From the NCBI GenBank assembly GCA_026018925.1, contig JAKSZU010000012.1, positions 28,199,814 through 28,263,813 of the forward strand: 64,000 nt of DNA, given 5' to 3'. The notes under the pieces are model-generated. The model had not been told where the DNA came from. It made no database searches and was given only the letters and a program-made list of their open reading frames with translations. Positions 11,355 through 21,693 of this stretch are shown here, in pieces; the stretch's first letter is position 1, and each line of letters starts with the position of its first letter. Source of the stretch: Tupaia tana (Eukaryota > Chordata > Mammalia > Scandentia > Tupaiidae). A program made the position numbers and the translations under genes.

Positions 11355-13300
11355 ATTTATATTTTATTTTAATTTTCTTTATACATTTAATCACTATACA
11401 TCACTTAGCTTGAAAAGAGAATGTTCCAACATGAATACGTTTTTCACCAGTCCATTCGGGAATATTATATGCATTATCATCATCAACAGATATAACACAT
11501 TTCTGTATCCCATAAGTGTCTTGCCTCTCCGTTTTTTCTCCTTAATGTCTTTCCTCACTCTTCTCCTCCTATGCTCTTCTCACACTGTATCCAGTACCTA
11601 TAACCATTTCTATGTTTCTATATCCTCCACTTTCAGCCAGAGTACCGTCAATATAGTGAGTGGAGACATGCAGTGTCTATCCTTCATAGCCTGACTTCCT
11701 TCACTTAGCAGTAAATCTTCCATATTCATCCACTTTCTATCAAAGTGGTCTTGTTTTTAATGACTAGGTAGTATTCCATAGAGTATATGTGCCACACTTT
11801 TTCAATCCATTCTTCTGTTCATGGACATTTGGGTTGGTTCCATGTCTTAGCAATTGTGAATAATGCCACAATAAACATAAATGTGCAAGCACTTTTCTGA
11901 CTAAGCATTCTTCTGTCCTTTGGGTGATACCTAGGAGTGGGATTGCTGGATCAAATGGTAATTCTCTTTGTAGATTTTTGAGGAACCTTCCATATTGTTC
12001 TCCACTGTGGCTGGATGAATTTACATTCTCACTAGCAGTGTAGGGGAGTTCCCGTTTCACCATATCCCTGCCAGCACTTTTCTTTTTTTTTTTTTTCTTT
12101 TTTTTTTTTTTTTTAATCTTAGCCCTTCTGACTGGGGTTAGGTAATATCTCATTGTGGTTTTGATATGCATCTCCCTTCTGATGAGGGATGTTGAGCATT
12201 TTTTCATTTGTCTTTTGGCTGTTCCTATGTCTTCCTTAGAGAGCTGTTTATTCAGCTCATTTCCTCATCTTTTAATTGGATTGATCTTTTTTCCTTCAGG
12301 TAAGATGCTTGAGTTCCCTGTGCATTCTGGTTATCAGTCCCTTATCTGAAGCATAGTTTACAAAAATATTCTCCCATTGTGAGGGCTGTCAATTCACACT
12401 AATTACTGTATCTTTTGCCATGCAGAAACTTCTTATGCTGATGTAATCCCACTTGTCTATTTTTGGGATTACCGACTGGACTTTCAGGGTCTTATTTAAG
12501 AAGTCTTTGCTGGGACCAGCAGTTAGCGTAATGGCTATGTCGCTGGACTCCCACGTAGTCGACTCTGGTTGGAGTCTCAGACCTGGAGGCTTAAACTCAT
12601 GACAGGCACGTGTGCGTTCATGCCCAAGATCCCGAGAGGAGAATGGAGAAGAAGGGATTGCAGTGTGGACATCCCCCCCTGGGGGGTGATTTCTCGCTTT
12701 CTGTCTTTCTGTCTTTCTCTGTCTTTCTGGCGAGCGCACACGCCCTATAGCAAAATACCCTAAAAAAAAAATAAAAAAAAAAGAAGTCTTTGCCTACCCC
12801 AATGTGTCCCAGACTTTCCCCAGTGTTTTCCAGCAGTAGTTTATAGTTTGAGGTCTTAGATTTATATCTTTGATCCACTTTGAATCAATTTTTGTCAATG
12901 GTGAGAGGTAGGAGTTCAGATTCATCTTTCTGCAGTTGGATATCTACTTTTTCCAGCACCATTCGCTAAAGAGGTTTTCCTCTTCCCGTTGAATTGACTG
13001 GTACCCTTGGTCAAAAACAGTTGGCTGTATTTTTTAGGAGTTTTTTCCTGGGGTCTCTATTCTGTTCCATTGATCTTCAAATCTCTTTTTGGGCCTGTAC
13101 CATGCTGTTTTGATTATCACAGCTTTAATGTATATTTGGGTATAAGGGAGTGAGATGCCACCCACTCCAGTCTTCTTGCACAGGAATGCTTTGTTAATAT
13201 AAGCTCTTTTATGATTCCAGACAAATTCTATTATTGTCTTTTTTAGATCTGTAAAAAATGTCTCTGGTGTTTTATTGGGAGTTCATTACATATATTTAAG
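11355..13300 (-). repeat. Long L1 3' part, reverse strand, inserted in an older L1
   Basis: Read on the reverse strand this is the end of L1 ORF2 plus the 3' region. The + strand shows the typical complements: GGACATTTGGGTTGGTTCCA, AATAATGCCACAATAAACAT, GGGATTGCTGGATCAAATGG, CTCATTGTGGTTTTGAT, CCATGCTGTTTTGATTA. It is 5'-truncated and split by a SINE at 12512. It sits between two pieces of a forward L1 and so inserted later than that one. Confidence 0.9.
12512..12780 (+). repeat. Full-length tRNA-derived SINE with target-site duplication
   Basis: It begins GGGACCAGCAGTTAGCGTAA and holds the central GATCCCGAGAGGAGAATGG, the G/C palindrome CCCCCCTGGGGGG, the CT-rich run, and the CCCTATAGCAAAA tail. 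It is flanked by a 13-base direct repeat AAGAAGTCTTTGC at 12498-12510 and 12781-12793, so its limits are exact. It is inserted in the reverse L1. Confidence 0.95.
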
Positions 13301-13507
13301 AGAGATTTTTGCTAGAGGGCTCATGTGCTTGCCAGAGACAGAGAGAAAGTAGGAAACCACCCACCAGGGAGGATGGTCGCCCCACAACCCCTTCTCTATG
13401 CTCACTGGGCACTCATGCATATGTGCCCAGCATGCCAGGCTAGGACTCGAACCACAGTCAGCCATGTGAAAGTCCAGTGCCTTACCCACTTGGTTTCCTG
13501 CTGCCCT
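13301..13507 (-). repeat. Older tRNA-derived SINE, reverse strand
   Basis: It shows GGCTCATGTGCTTGCCAGAG at the tail side, CCCACCAGGGAGGATGGTCG where the palindrome lies, GACTCGAACCACAGTCAGCC as B-box complement, and GGTTTCCTGCTGCCC at the head. The left edge of the tandem unit (13479-13481) falls inside this SINE. Confidence 0.85.
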
Positions 13508-13517
13508 GAAAATATCA

Positions 13518-13935
13518 ATATATTTAAGAAAGATGTCAAAGAGCTAAATCAATGGAGAAACTCCACATTCATGGGTCAAAAGGCAAAATGTAAAGATGCC
13601 AATTCTGACCAAAATGACATATAGGTTTAGTGCCGTTCCTATCAAAACCTCACTAAGTTATTTTGTAGACATGGGCTAGATCATCTTAAAGCTTACATGG
13701 AAAGGGAAAGGAATTAGAATAATAAAGGCAATTTTTAAAATGACAAATAAAGTAGTAGGAATCAAATTACCCAATTTCATGCTTATTGTCCAGCCACAGA
13801 TGAGAGAGAGGTATCGATGGAGAGATAGATGTATAAATCAATGGAACAGACAAAGAACACAGAAATATACCCATAAAAATATGCCCAATGGATTTTTTAG
13901 AAAGAATAATAACAAATTAATAATAGAAGTTATAT
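13518..13935 (+). repeat. L1 ORF2 fragment, forward strand, right part
   Basis: It continues the L1 from 10360-11062: AAAGAGCTAAATCAATGG, ATTCATGGGTCAAAAGGCAA, CTATCAAAACCTCACTAAG, ATCAATGGAACAGACAAAGA, ATGCCCAATGGATTTTT. The same fragment opens unit 2 (22025-22440) and unit 3 (30540-30955). Confidence 0.85.
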
Positions 13936-14358
13936 GACAATTAAATGTGAAGGAGAAATTATCAAATAAAACAGAGGATAAAAAGGACACACAGGCACAA
14001 AAAGATAGGCAAACGGTTAGGGTAGGCCACCACTTCTGATCTCCCAAACACATCAGTCCCTATCACATCCTGCTGTAAGGAGCATGAGCTCCTGTAGGAT
14101 TCTTCCTTTGTCCTGGCCCAGAAGAGGCTTTAGGAATATTGTCCTAGGATTTCAAACTCAAACGGGCTATTGAAACTGATAGCCTCTAAAAACAGCGATT
14201 TAAACTTGATGAGATATTATAGAACCCATTATTCTTGTCTGCCTTTCCTTCGTATGGTTTAGTTTCTCCAAACACTTGTCTGTTCCCGATTCCCAAGCCA
14301 GCCTCAATTTTCTCTTTCTCTATGGACCTGCAACTCCTCTGTGGTCCATGCCTGGCCT

Positions 14359-14488
14359 TCCCTGGAGATAGACACTGATGTCAAGGTGGCCTTTGCAGTG
14401 GGATAAAACTATTGCCTCTGTGGCAGACATTCTGGGCTCCTGCAGGATGTGAGTGGCAGGGAAGCCTGGAGCAACAGCTAGGGTGAGT
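14359..14488 (+). promoter_or_regulatory. Putative OR-A promoter and noncoding first exon
   Basis: Three signals line up. An Ebf (O/E)-like site TCCCTGGAGA is at 14359-14368, one base off TCCCNNGGGA. A TATA-like GGATAAAAC starts at 14401. A splice donor GG|GTGAGTAA has its GT at 14483-14484. The TATA-donor spacing is about 82 bases. The same arrangement recurs in units 2 and 3 and, diverged, upstream of OR-E and OR-F. A first exon of about 50 bases would splice over 5.9 kb to the acceptor at 20353-20354. O/E sites and short noncoding first exons are typical of OR genes; transcription here is inferred. Confidence 0.55.
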
Positions 14489-14629
14489 AATCCGGGACTC
14501 TGACATATCTCTTTTTTCACTTGCCAGATGAGAATCTGCCAGAACCTCAGTTTCAGATGGAGATATCAGAAGAAAGGGACTAAACGTAAAGCAGAAAGAA
14601 ACACAGTTTGGGACAATGGATGAGAATGG

Positions 14630-14748
14630 ATGTGGCGTGGCCATCCACCATGGGGGGTGATTTCTCACTTTCTATCTCTCTGTCTCTCTCTGTCTTTCTG
14701 GCGAGCACACACTCCCTATAGCAAAAACCTCTCCAAAAATAAAAAAAT
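14630..14748 (+). repeat. Right part of a tRNA-derived SINE, left part deleted
   Basis: Only the region from GTGGCCATCCACC through the CT-rich run to the CCCTATAGCAAAAACCTCTC tail remains. Unit 3 has the complete SINE at 32755-33016. The left part was lost in a deletion of about 1.25 kb shared by units 1 and 2. Confidence 0.85.
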
Positions 14749-15039
14749 AAAACTACTATAAATATTAGCTCATAGTCACTTGTGTAGCAGTAATTTCACA
14801 TAATTCCCATCACAAATATTTCTGATCCCCAATTATTTTAAAGTCAGTCTAAACCATTGTGTCATTCTGTATTTTAAAATATTTTAAGTATTTTATTTCT
14901 CAAAATAAGATTCTAACAAGGTCCAAATATGGCATTTGGTTAAGCAAGTCACGTCTAATCTTCTCTTCTTCTTTTTTGTTTTCTAATAATTTATTTGTAG
15001 AAGAAACTGACATTTTGTTCTGTCCAGTTTGTTCATGCC

Positions 15040-15307
15040 TTTTTTTTTTTTTGAGAGGTTTTTTTTGCAATAGGGCGCGTGCGCTCGCTAGACAGACAGA
15101 GAGAGACATAGAAACAGAAAGCGAGAAATCACCCCCCAGGGGGGATGATCATGCCGCAATCCCTTCTCCTCTATTCTCCTCTCGGGATCTTGGGCACGCA
15201 CGCACACGCGCCCAGCATGAGTTTTAACCCACCGGGTCCGGGACGCGAACTGCGGTCGACTACGTGGGAGTCCAGTGACATAGCCATTACACTAACTGCT
15301 GGTTCCC
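15040..15307 (-). repeat. Full-length tRNA-derived SINE, reverse strand (units 1 and 2 only)
   Basis: It runs from the T-rich tail through GCAATAGGGCGCGTGC, the CCCCCCAGGGGGGA palindrome and GGATCTTGGGCACGC to GCTGGTTCCC. It is flanked by copies of AAGTTTGTTCGTGC (one base different on the left). Unit 3 has a single uninterrupted copy of this target at 33292-33306. Confidence 0.95.
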
Positions 15308-15692
15308 AAGTTTGTTCGTGCTTTTAATTTGGATTTTTTTAACTTCACCTACTGGTTTCTTTCAATGTGCTTGTTTCCTTCTGTCTCCTCTCTTTTCTAT
15401 AAACTGGTAGTTAAGTATGAGCCAGGTTTGTTATTTTGATAAAATATCCAATTTCATTTCTTTAATTTCCTTCATTGTATGATGTTTTTGACCCTTGACA
15501 ACTTTATCTATTATTTTATCAGGTTCGTAACAAAAAAAAATGATACTCTAATTGTATTATTCTTTATAAGCTCCAATGCTTTTATAAAGAGAAAGTTTCC
15601 CTCATCAATGTTTTGTTTATACTATGCAAAACTTTATAAAAGAAAGGCAGCTCTTTTGCCAGTTTTCAGAACATTAAGTACCTAGCATCATT

Positions 15693-16970
15693 TGATGGGG
15701 CCATGCAGACAACACCAGTTGGTAAAGAGGCTGTCTCTCATGGCCTGGGTTGGGAAGAAACGGCAAGATAAAGCCAGCAGTTTACTAACTCTCTTTGTGT
15801 TATTTTTTTGGCCTGTAGTTAATTTTTTTGTTGTGAGTTTTACTGTTATTACGGTACTCTGTAAGGGTAAAACATTACCCCTAATTATTACAATAAAGCC
15901 AATTAGTGACTTTGTAAGAATGTGGTTTTTTAAGACTGACAGGAGGACTAGGAAGTTTAAGACTTTCCCACTTGTCTGTTTTTAAGCCAAAATTAACATA
16001 TAGATTAAGTTAGTATAAACTAAATTAGCATTAGAAGTATATGTAGACTAAGTTAGTTTAAGGCTAGTATATACCCCTTGCTAAAGCTATAGGCTAAAGT
16101 TAACTCATGCTAAGTAAAGTCAGTACATTTACTACATAACAGAGACTCAGAGATAAAAAAAAGAGCTCACTAATTGACAGACTCAGCAAATAAAATGCAA
16201 AAACCCGCAGGTTTATTAAAGGAAAAGGCCTGACTGGGACAATAGGATAAACAAACTTGAAGGCTCTAGAGAAAAATTACCTTAGCTGGGAGCTCTTATT
16301 TAAAGCGACAGGTAGTTTTTAACTATAAAGAGTTTTTTATTTATGTGTTGTTGACTATGAAAAACTGCTAATAAAACATTCTGTGTTGTCTCTTGAGCTA
16401 TAAGATTATTTTTTTATATAAGATTATAAACTCAGTCTCTATTGTTGTAATGTATGAATAGTCCATATATTAACTGTGTCTTTACTTAGCAAGACAAGAT
16501 TTCTATCTAGGTCTTTGTAACTAGCAATGTTATTGCCCTGGCCCAGGACTGAAGTGATTAAACATTCTGCAAGCCCCCTCTTTAAAAGACCCTTTTCAGT
16601 AATTAAGATTTAAAAAGAAGATACAACAGACAAATGGACTTCCTCATCCTAAAAACTGTGATTGATTTTTAACTAATCTGACAAGACAAACAGCATGTTT
16701 TATAATTATTGCTTCCATGCTTTGTATACCCTGTTCCTTAGAGTAAATTTTTTACTGCCCCTCACCCATTTACTTGCATGTATCACATTTTCAATAAAAA
16801 GGCACGATGATTCCTAGCAGTTGTCACTCCTCAGAGACCGATCTCTGAGGGGTGTCCGGCATAGGACGTGCATAAAAAGGCACCGAGGCCTTTGTCTTCT
16901 ATTCACCTGCGCCGCTTCCCATGAGTCAACCCACCCCCGCCGAGGCTAGACCCCAGGCTGGACCCCGGCA
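15693..16970 (+). mobile_element. Solo LTR of an endogenous retrovirus (class II-like), 1278 bp
   Basis: The element starts TGATGGGGCC and ends CCCCGGCA. It is flanked by the 6-base repeat ATCATT (15687-15692 and 16971-16976), the target size usual for class II (ERVK-like) elements. It contains AATAAA near 16794 and a TATA-like CATAAAAAGG near 16871. No internal retroviral region follows, so this is a fossil solo LTR. The target site is empty in unit 3, so it is younger than the split between unit 3 and the unit 1/2 ancestor. Its twin lies at 24207-25484. Confidence 0.88.
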
Positions 16971-17149
16971 ATCATTGACTAGTGAGAACACATTTCATCT
17001 GATTCAATCCATTGCAGTTGTCATTGATGCTCAGTTGATCTGTATTTGCCAAGTGGGAGCCTCTTCAAGTCGACTTCTTTATCTTTTCTTAATGATCCCA
17101 GTTGTGTTGGAATGGTTCCATGTTTTCCAGTATTAAAAGATGTTCTTCA

Positions 17150-17862
17150 CCAACCTAAATGTCCACAAACTGATGAATGGATTGGAAAAGTGTGGTATCT
17201 ATACTCTATAGAATACTACTCAGCCATAAAAAATAACAAGACCCTGGAATTTGATAGAAAGTGGTCAGATATGGAGGATATATTGCTGAGTGAAGTAAGC
17301 CAGACTATGAAAGAAAGATATTGTATGTATCCACTCAATATATACCAACTACCCGCACTCTATGGTAGAGAGCAAAATATTGGAGAACATAAAAGCAGTG
17401 AAAGTACTTAACGAGAATAGGACAGTGTGGAATGGGGGGGTGAGGAGAAGAGGATAGAGAAAGATAGCAAGAGAACAATAGAGAGACAAGACATTAGTGA
17501 GAAACAGATAAGGCTTATTACTTCTTGATGATGACATGTTTAGTATTCTCAACTGGATCGGTCTGAGAAATATTTCATGATGGGTAAAGTCTTTTTACAA
17601 GCAAAATGAGAAATAGTGATTGACTGTTTTAAAAAATAATTAGAATAATAATAATAATGATTGGGAAGAACATAGAAAAGATATTGAATGATGAAGTGGG
17701 GAGATTAATGTCTCTATATTGACTGACATGCATGGCATTCCCTTTTGAAAAAGCAATGTAATACACTGTAAAATTCTATCTAATCCAATGTAATATAAAG
17801 AAGATTATGATGATAATAAAAATAAAAATTTAAAAAAAATTTAAAAAAAGAAAAAAAAAAAG
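17150..17862 (+). repeat. 5'-truncated L1, forward strand, with target-site duplication
   Basis: It starts ACCAACCTAAATGTCCACAA, passes through GAATACTACTCAGCCATAAA and GCTGAGTGAAGTAAGCCAGA, and ends in a long A-rich tail. The direct repeats AAGATGTTCTTCA at 17137-17149 and 17863-17875 fix its limits. It is absent from unit 3 (empty site near 33838-33850). Confidence 0.93.
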
Positions 17863-17875
17863 AAGATGTTCTTCA

Positions 17876-18714
17876 GTTCATTTGGTTCATTTCTAGCACT
17901 AGGTTTGAAATTAACCATTTAACAAAGGATAGTTGACTCCTTTTAGGAAAAGATATTAGAGACCATATCTAAGCATTAGGATGCTTCTTACTTCATTGTT
18001 CGTCTGTAGTTCTTTTCTGCCGATAAAGGTGAAAAACACTATTTAAAAATTAAATACTTGGGACTCTTATTCTGATATGTCTAGTTTTACTATGATAGTG
18101 TTTTAATTAACTTGTTTGATTTTTAAATAGGAATCCTTTTCCTTTTACCATGAAAGTCTTAGTTCCCAAAGGCATTAACACACATAAAACACTCATCCTA
18201 CAATATTAGTCCATATTGTGTAAGCTAAATAATGTTATTGAATGTATATTAAAAAAGAAAAATGCAAACGAAACAAATTTTTTTTAAAAATGATTATAAA
18301 AACATTGTAGTTGACATAAATTTTTGCTTCCCAAGTGACTAATATTCTAGATACATTGAGAAAACTTAGATAATCCTCTACTTTCCCATAACTCTCACTA
18401 CACATCTATCCTCCATTTTTCATGTGTAAGCTAAAAATCTTAAGAAATTTCTGGAATGAATCTATTTTTCCATTTTTGACCCTCTCTGGGTGCTTGTTAG
18501 ATTTTTGTTTATCCTTGCAATAAAATAGCTACACATAAATAAATCTATATGTGCATATTCATTAGGATTTCATGGTACATGATAAACATATTGATATAAA
18601 CATTCATTTTTTTCATTTTCATTTTTATTTTATTCCTTTCAGGAATATCTATTATGTTTCAAATTTCATTGTTTATTTAGCATATCTATTATATTCTCTC
18701 TGCTTTTTATTTAA
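17876..18714. other. AT-rich intron sequence of unit 1, nothing recognised
   Basis: Between the L1 and the next SINE no ORF, exon signal or known repeat is recognised. The stretch is present in all three units with small insertions and deletions, and would be intronic between first exon and coding exon. Confidence 0.5.
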
Positions 18715-18960
18715 TGTGCCAGAAAGCATGTGTGTTCACTAGAGAGAGAGAGAGAGAGAGGAAGAGAGAGAGAGAGAGAGAAAGAACCCTATGGGGCATG
18801 GTCACACCACAGTCCCTTCTCCATCTCTCTCTCCTTTCAGGATTTTGGGTAGGCACATGCACCTAATGTATTTCTCAAGCTGCAGAGTCTGGACACGAAC
18901 TGTGCAATCTGCTATTGGGGATCCAGCCACCCCAATTACCAGGCCATGCACTGGAACACT
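18715..18960 (-). repeat. Old tRNA-derived SINE with (GA)n expansion, reverse strand
   Basis: It has GCATGTGTGTTCACTAGAGA at the tail side, a GA run at 18741-18783, TTCAGGATTTTGGGTAGGCA, a B-box complement near GGACACGAACTGTGC, and a head remnant AGCCACCCCAATTACC. It is shared by all three units (27230 and 34670), so it predates the array. Confidence 0.75.
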
Positions 18961-19934
18961 GTTGTTTCAACTTTACTTTTCTGCTTATTCTCAATTTTAC
19001 TTTCCATATTTCTGAGTATTATAGGTAGTATGCCTTTTTGAAATAAGAATATTTTAAAATATTATAATGACTTTTATTACTTTTCTTCTTTTCCTTGTTC
19101 TATTGTGTTAAATTATATTTTTGTTCTTTATTTTTGACTGGTTTTTACCCTCAAATATCACAAATTTTAATTTGGTTCATGTTTTCTTTCAAGTTTTTAG
19201 AAAATCTTAAAATAGTATTTACTTCTCTTTCCTATAATATTTTGCTTTCCATATATGTTTTATTTGTTTTGTCCCACTTAATGTTTACAAACTATATCTG
19301 GCAAATTCTATATCAAAACTTCTCTTTTGGTTATTCATTTTTTAAAAGTATGTTCTATCAGGGCTTCTTCTTTGCTCAAACATAGTATACAAGGGAGAAA
19401 AAGAATGGAGGATGACTGAACTGACACAAGAAGAAACTTTAATTCATTATGTACCTTTTGAAATCTTCTCCTAAGTAGCCAACATCCTCTGCCCTGTAGG
19501 CATAATGTCTGTCAACTTGTTTACCTTTCCACCAGCCTCTCCCCAGTATCTGACCATTGTTCCCTTCAGAGTGAGCTGATTACATTGCCTGCTAGTGGCA
19601 TAACTGTAGATCCCAGCTGTCTTAGTAAAACCCATTTTAGCTCACAGATCTTTCTTACATGTTTTTTAAACTCTGCTAAAAGATATCTGTAAGCTGTTTT
19701 CTTTATGCTTTTTCAACCTACTTTTACTATGCTTTTATTTTACTTGTTTCTTTGTTTGCTTCTTTTGATATTTAAAAGCAAAATCCAAGAAAAGACATAT
19801 GCCACAAATCTATGCTATCTACCTCCAGGTTTCTAAAGTATGTTTGAAGTTTATTTACATGAGGCTACTTTTTTTGTTTAAAATAGTGCATTTTAAAAAA
19901 AAAAATTCTTTACTTAATTTCATTTATCATTATT
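18961..19934. other. T-rich intron sequence of unit 1, nothing recognised
   Basis: Low GC and T-rich. The ORFs here are composition-driven and have no family resemblance. It is shared with units 2 and 3. Confidence 0.5.
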
Positions 19935-20090
19935 CTTTTTTTGATTTGCTACAGGGCATGAATGCTCACCAAATACACATATACAGACAGAGAGTGTGAG
20001 AAAGCAAGTCACCAGCTCAGGGACTCGAATCATGGTTAGCCATGTAGGTGTCCAGTGCCCTAAATCATCACGCCCCATGCTGATCCCAAA
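19935..20090 (-). repeat. Old short tRNA-derived SINE, reverse strand
   Basis: GATTTGCTACAGGGCATGAA, GAAAGCAAGTCACCAG, GACTCGAATCATGGTTAGCC and a GCTGATCCC head show the family. It is present in all three units. Confidence 0.75.
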
Positions 20091-20403
20091 AATAGTGATT
20101 TATTTTAATTTGGCTTATAAGAATCAACTCATGAATTTGGAAAGAAAGTATTAATTTACTCAGTATGTAAGAAAACAATGTTTTACATGTTTACATGATA
20201 CTTTTGTAGCCGACTGATAAAGAATCAAGCATTCTCATTTTACTTTTAAATGAAAATACCATATTTAGTATTGTGCACAGAGCAATATCTCCTAATATGA
20301 GAGCTGATGCTTATTCCAATGATTTTGTCTTTTCTCTTTTTTTTTTTTTCCCAGAAAGAAGAGGTCATTTCTTCTCCCTGGAACCTGCAGCTGTTTTCTG
20401 AGT

Positions 20404-21370
20404 ATGCTCCCTCCCCAGGCCTATATCAACATCTCCTTCTTCCAGCCACCCGCTTTCCTCCTCATTGGCATCCCAGGACTCGAGGCTGCTCATGGCTGGA
20501 TCTCCATCCCCTTCTCCTCCATGTACACTGTGGCCCTCACTGGAAACTGCCTGATCCTCCTGGCTATCAGGAGGACCCCCAGCCTGCACCAGCCCATGTA
20601 CTACTTCCTGTCCATGTTGGCCCTCACTGATGTGGGCCTCACCTTGTCCACACTGCCCACCACCCTGGGTGTTCTCTGGTTTGACTATCGACTCATTGGA
20701 TTCAATGCCTGCCTGGTGCAGATGTTCTTCCTGCACTCCTTCTCTATAGTGGAGTCCTCAGTTCTCCTGGCCATGTCGTTTGACCGCTTTGTGGCTATTT
20801 CCAACCCACTGCGTTATGCAGCTGTCCTCACAAATAACGTCATCATCAAGATTGGGCTGGCCATTGTGACTCGAGCCACTGTGTCCCTCTTCCCTGGGCC
20901 CTTCTTGCTGAAGCGACTGAACTATTGCCCTGGCAAGATTATCTTGTCCCACTCTTTCTGTTTCCATGCAGATATCATGAAACGAGCCTGTGCTGACATT
21001 ACTGTCAACATCCTTTTGGGACTATATGTGCTCCTATCCACAGTGGGTATAGACTCCCTGCTTATTGTCCTGTCCTATGTCCTCATTCTTCACACAGTAA
21101 TGGGACTTGCCTCCCCAAAGGAGCGAGCCCGGGCCCTCAACACCTGTGTGTCTCATATCTTAGCTGTCCTGGTTTTTTTACATCCCAGTCATAGGAGTAT
21201 CCATGATCCACCGTTTTGGGAGGTACCTACCCCCCATTGTACATGCCCTTGTTGCCTATGTGTACCTGGTAGTGCCTCCTGTGCTCAACCCCATCATCTA
21301 CAGTGTCAAATCCAAGCCCATCAGGGAGGCCATGCTCAAGGTGCTGAAAAGGGTGGGGCACAGCTCATGA
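20404..21370 (+). pseudogene. OR-A: class I OR51-type receptor with one frameshift in TM6
   Basis: It is nearly identical to OR-B in unit 2 (321 codons) and reads well from MLPPQAYINISFF through IGIPGLE, TGNCLILLAI, the MSFDRFVAIS TM3 motif and ALNTCVSHILAVLVF. There a run of six T has become seven (near 21173-21179) and the frame is lost inside TM6, so TM7 and the C-tail are mistranslated up to a stop at 21373. The rest is unbroken, so the break is very recent or a homopolymer sequencing error. The start follows a polypyrimidine tract and an acceptor AG at 20353-20354. Like OR-B it lacks the conserved TM5 tyrosine (NILLGL instead of NILYGL) and has FPGPF instead of FPVPF in TM4. An OR51C1-like identity is possible because of its position next to OR51E2. 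Confidence 0.88.
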
Positions 21371-21649
21371 ACTAAATAAATAACCGTATGACCTAGGGAA
21401 AAAATAAGGCCAAACAGTCATATTTTATATCCAGAAAGCCTTTATTCAGAACTCTGACCCATATTCTATAAAGAAAATGGCAAGGAGGGGCTAGGCAGTG
21501 GTGGAGTGGTGACCAAAATAGACTCACATAGAAAATGCCCTCGGTTAGCAACTCGGTACTTCTCTGAACACACCAGAATGCATAGTTGTCCTTGATCAGG
21601 CTGGGGGAGATGGGGGATGGATGGCAGCATGAAGCCTCTGCCGGGGATC

Positions 21650-21651
<2 letters not shown>

Positions 21652-21687
<36 letters not shown>
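21652..21687. repeat. (CT)n microsatellite after OR-A
   Basis: A pure CT run. The same locus is longer in unit 2 (30165-30205) and shorter and interrupted in unit 3 (37717-37750). Confidence 0.95.

Positions 21688-21693
<6 letters not shown>

Noticed and set aside
12389-12878. Open frames with arginine/serine-rich peptides such as TERDRETESEKSPPRG, repeated at many places
   Set aside because: They are translations of the tRNA-derived SINE and recur wherever it inserted.
18741-18783. GA and CT runs as possible regulatory elements
   Set aside because: They are length-variable microsatellites inside or beside SINEs and differ between units.
20365-20967. Long reverse-strand open frames opposite the OR genes (also at 28879, 36434, 43236, 53808, 63506)
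   Set aside because: They follow from the codon composition of the conserved receptor exons; no independent family match or signals.
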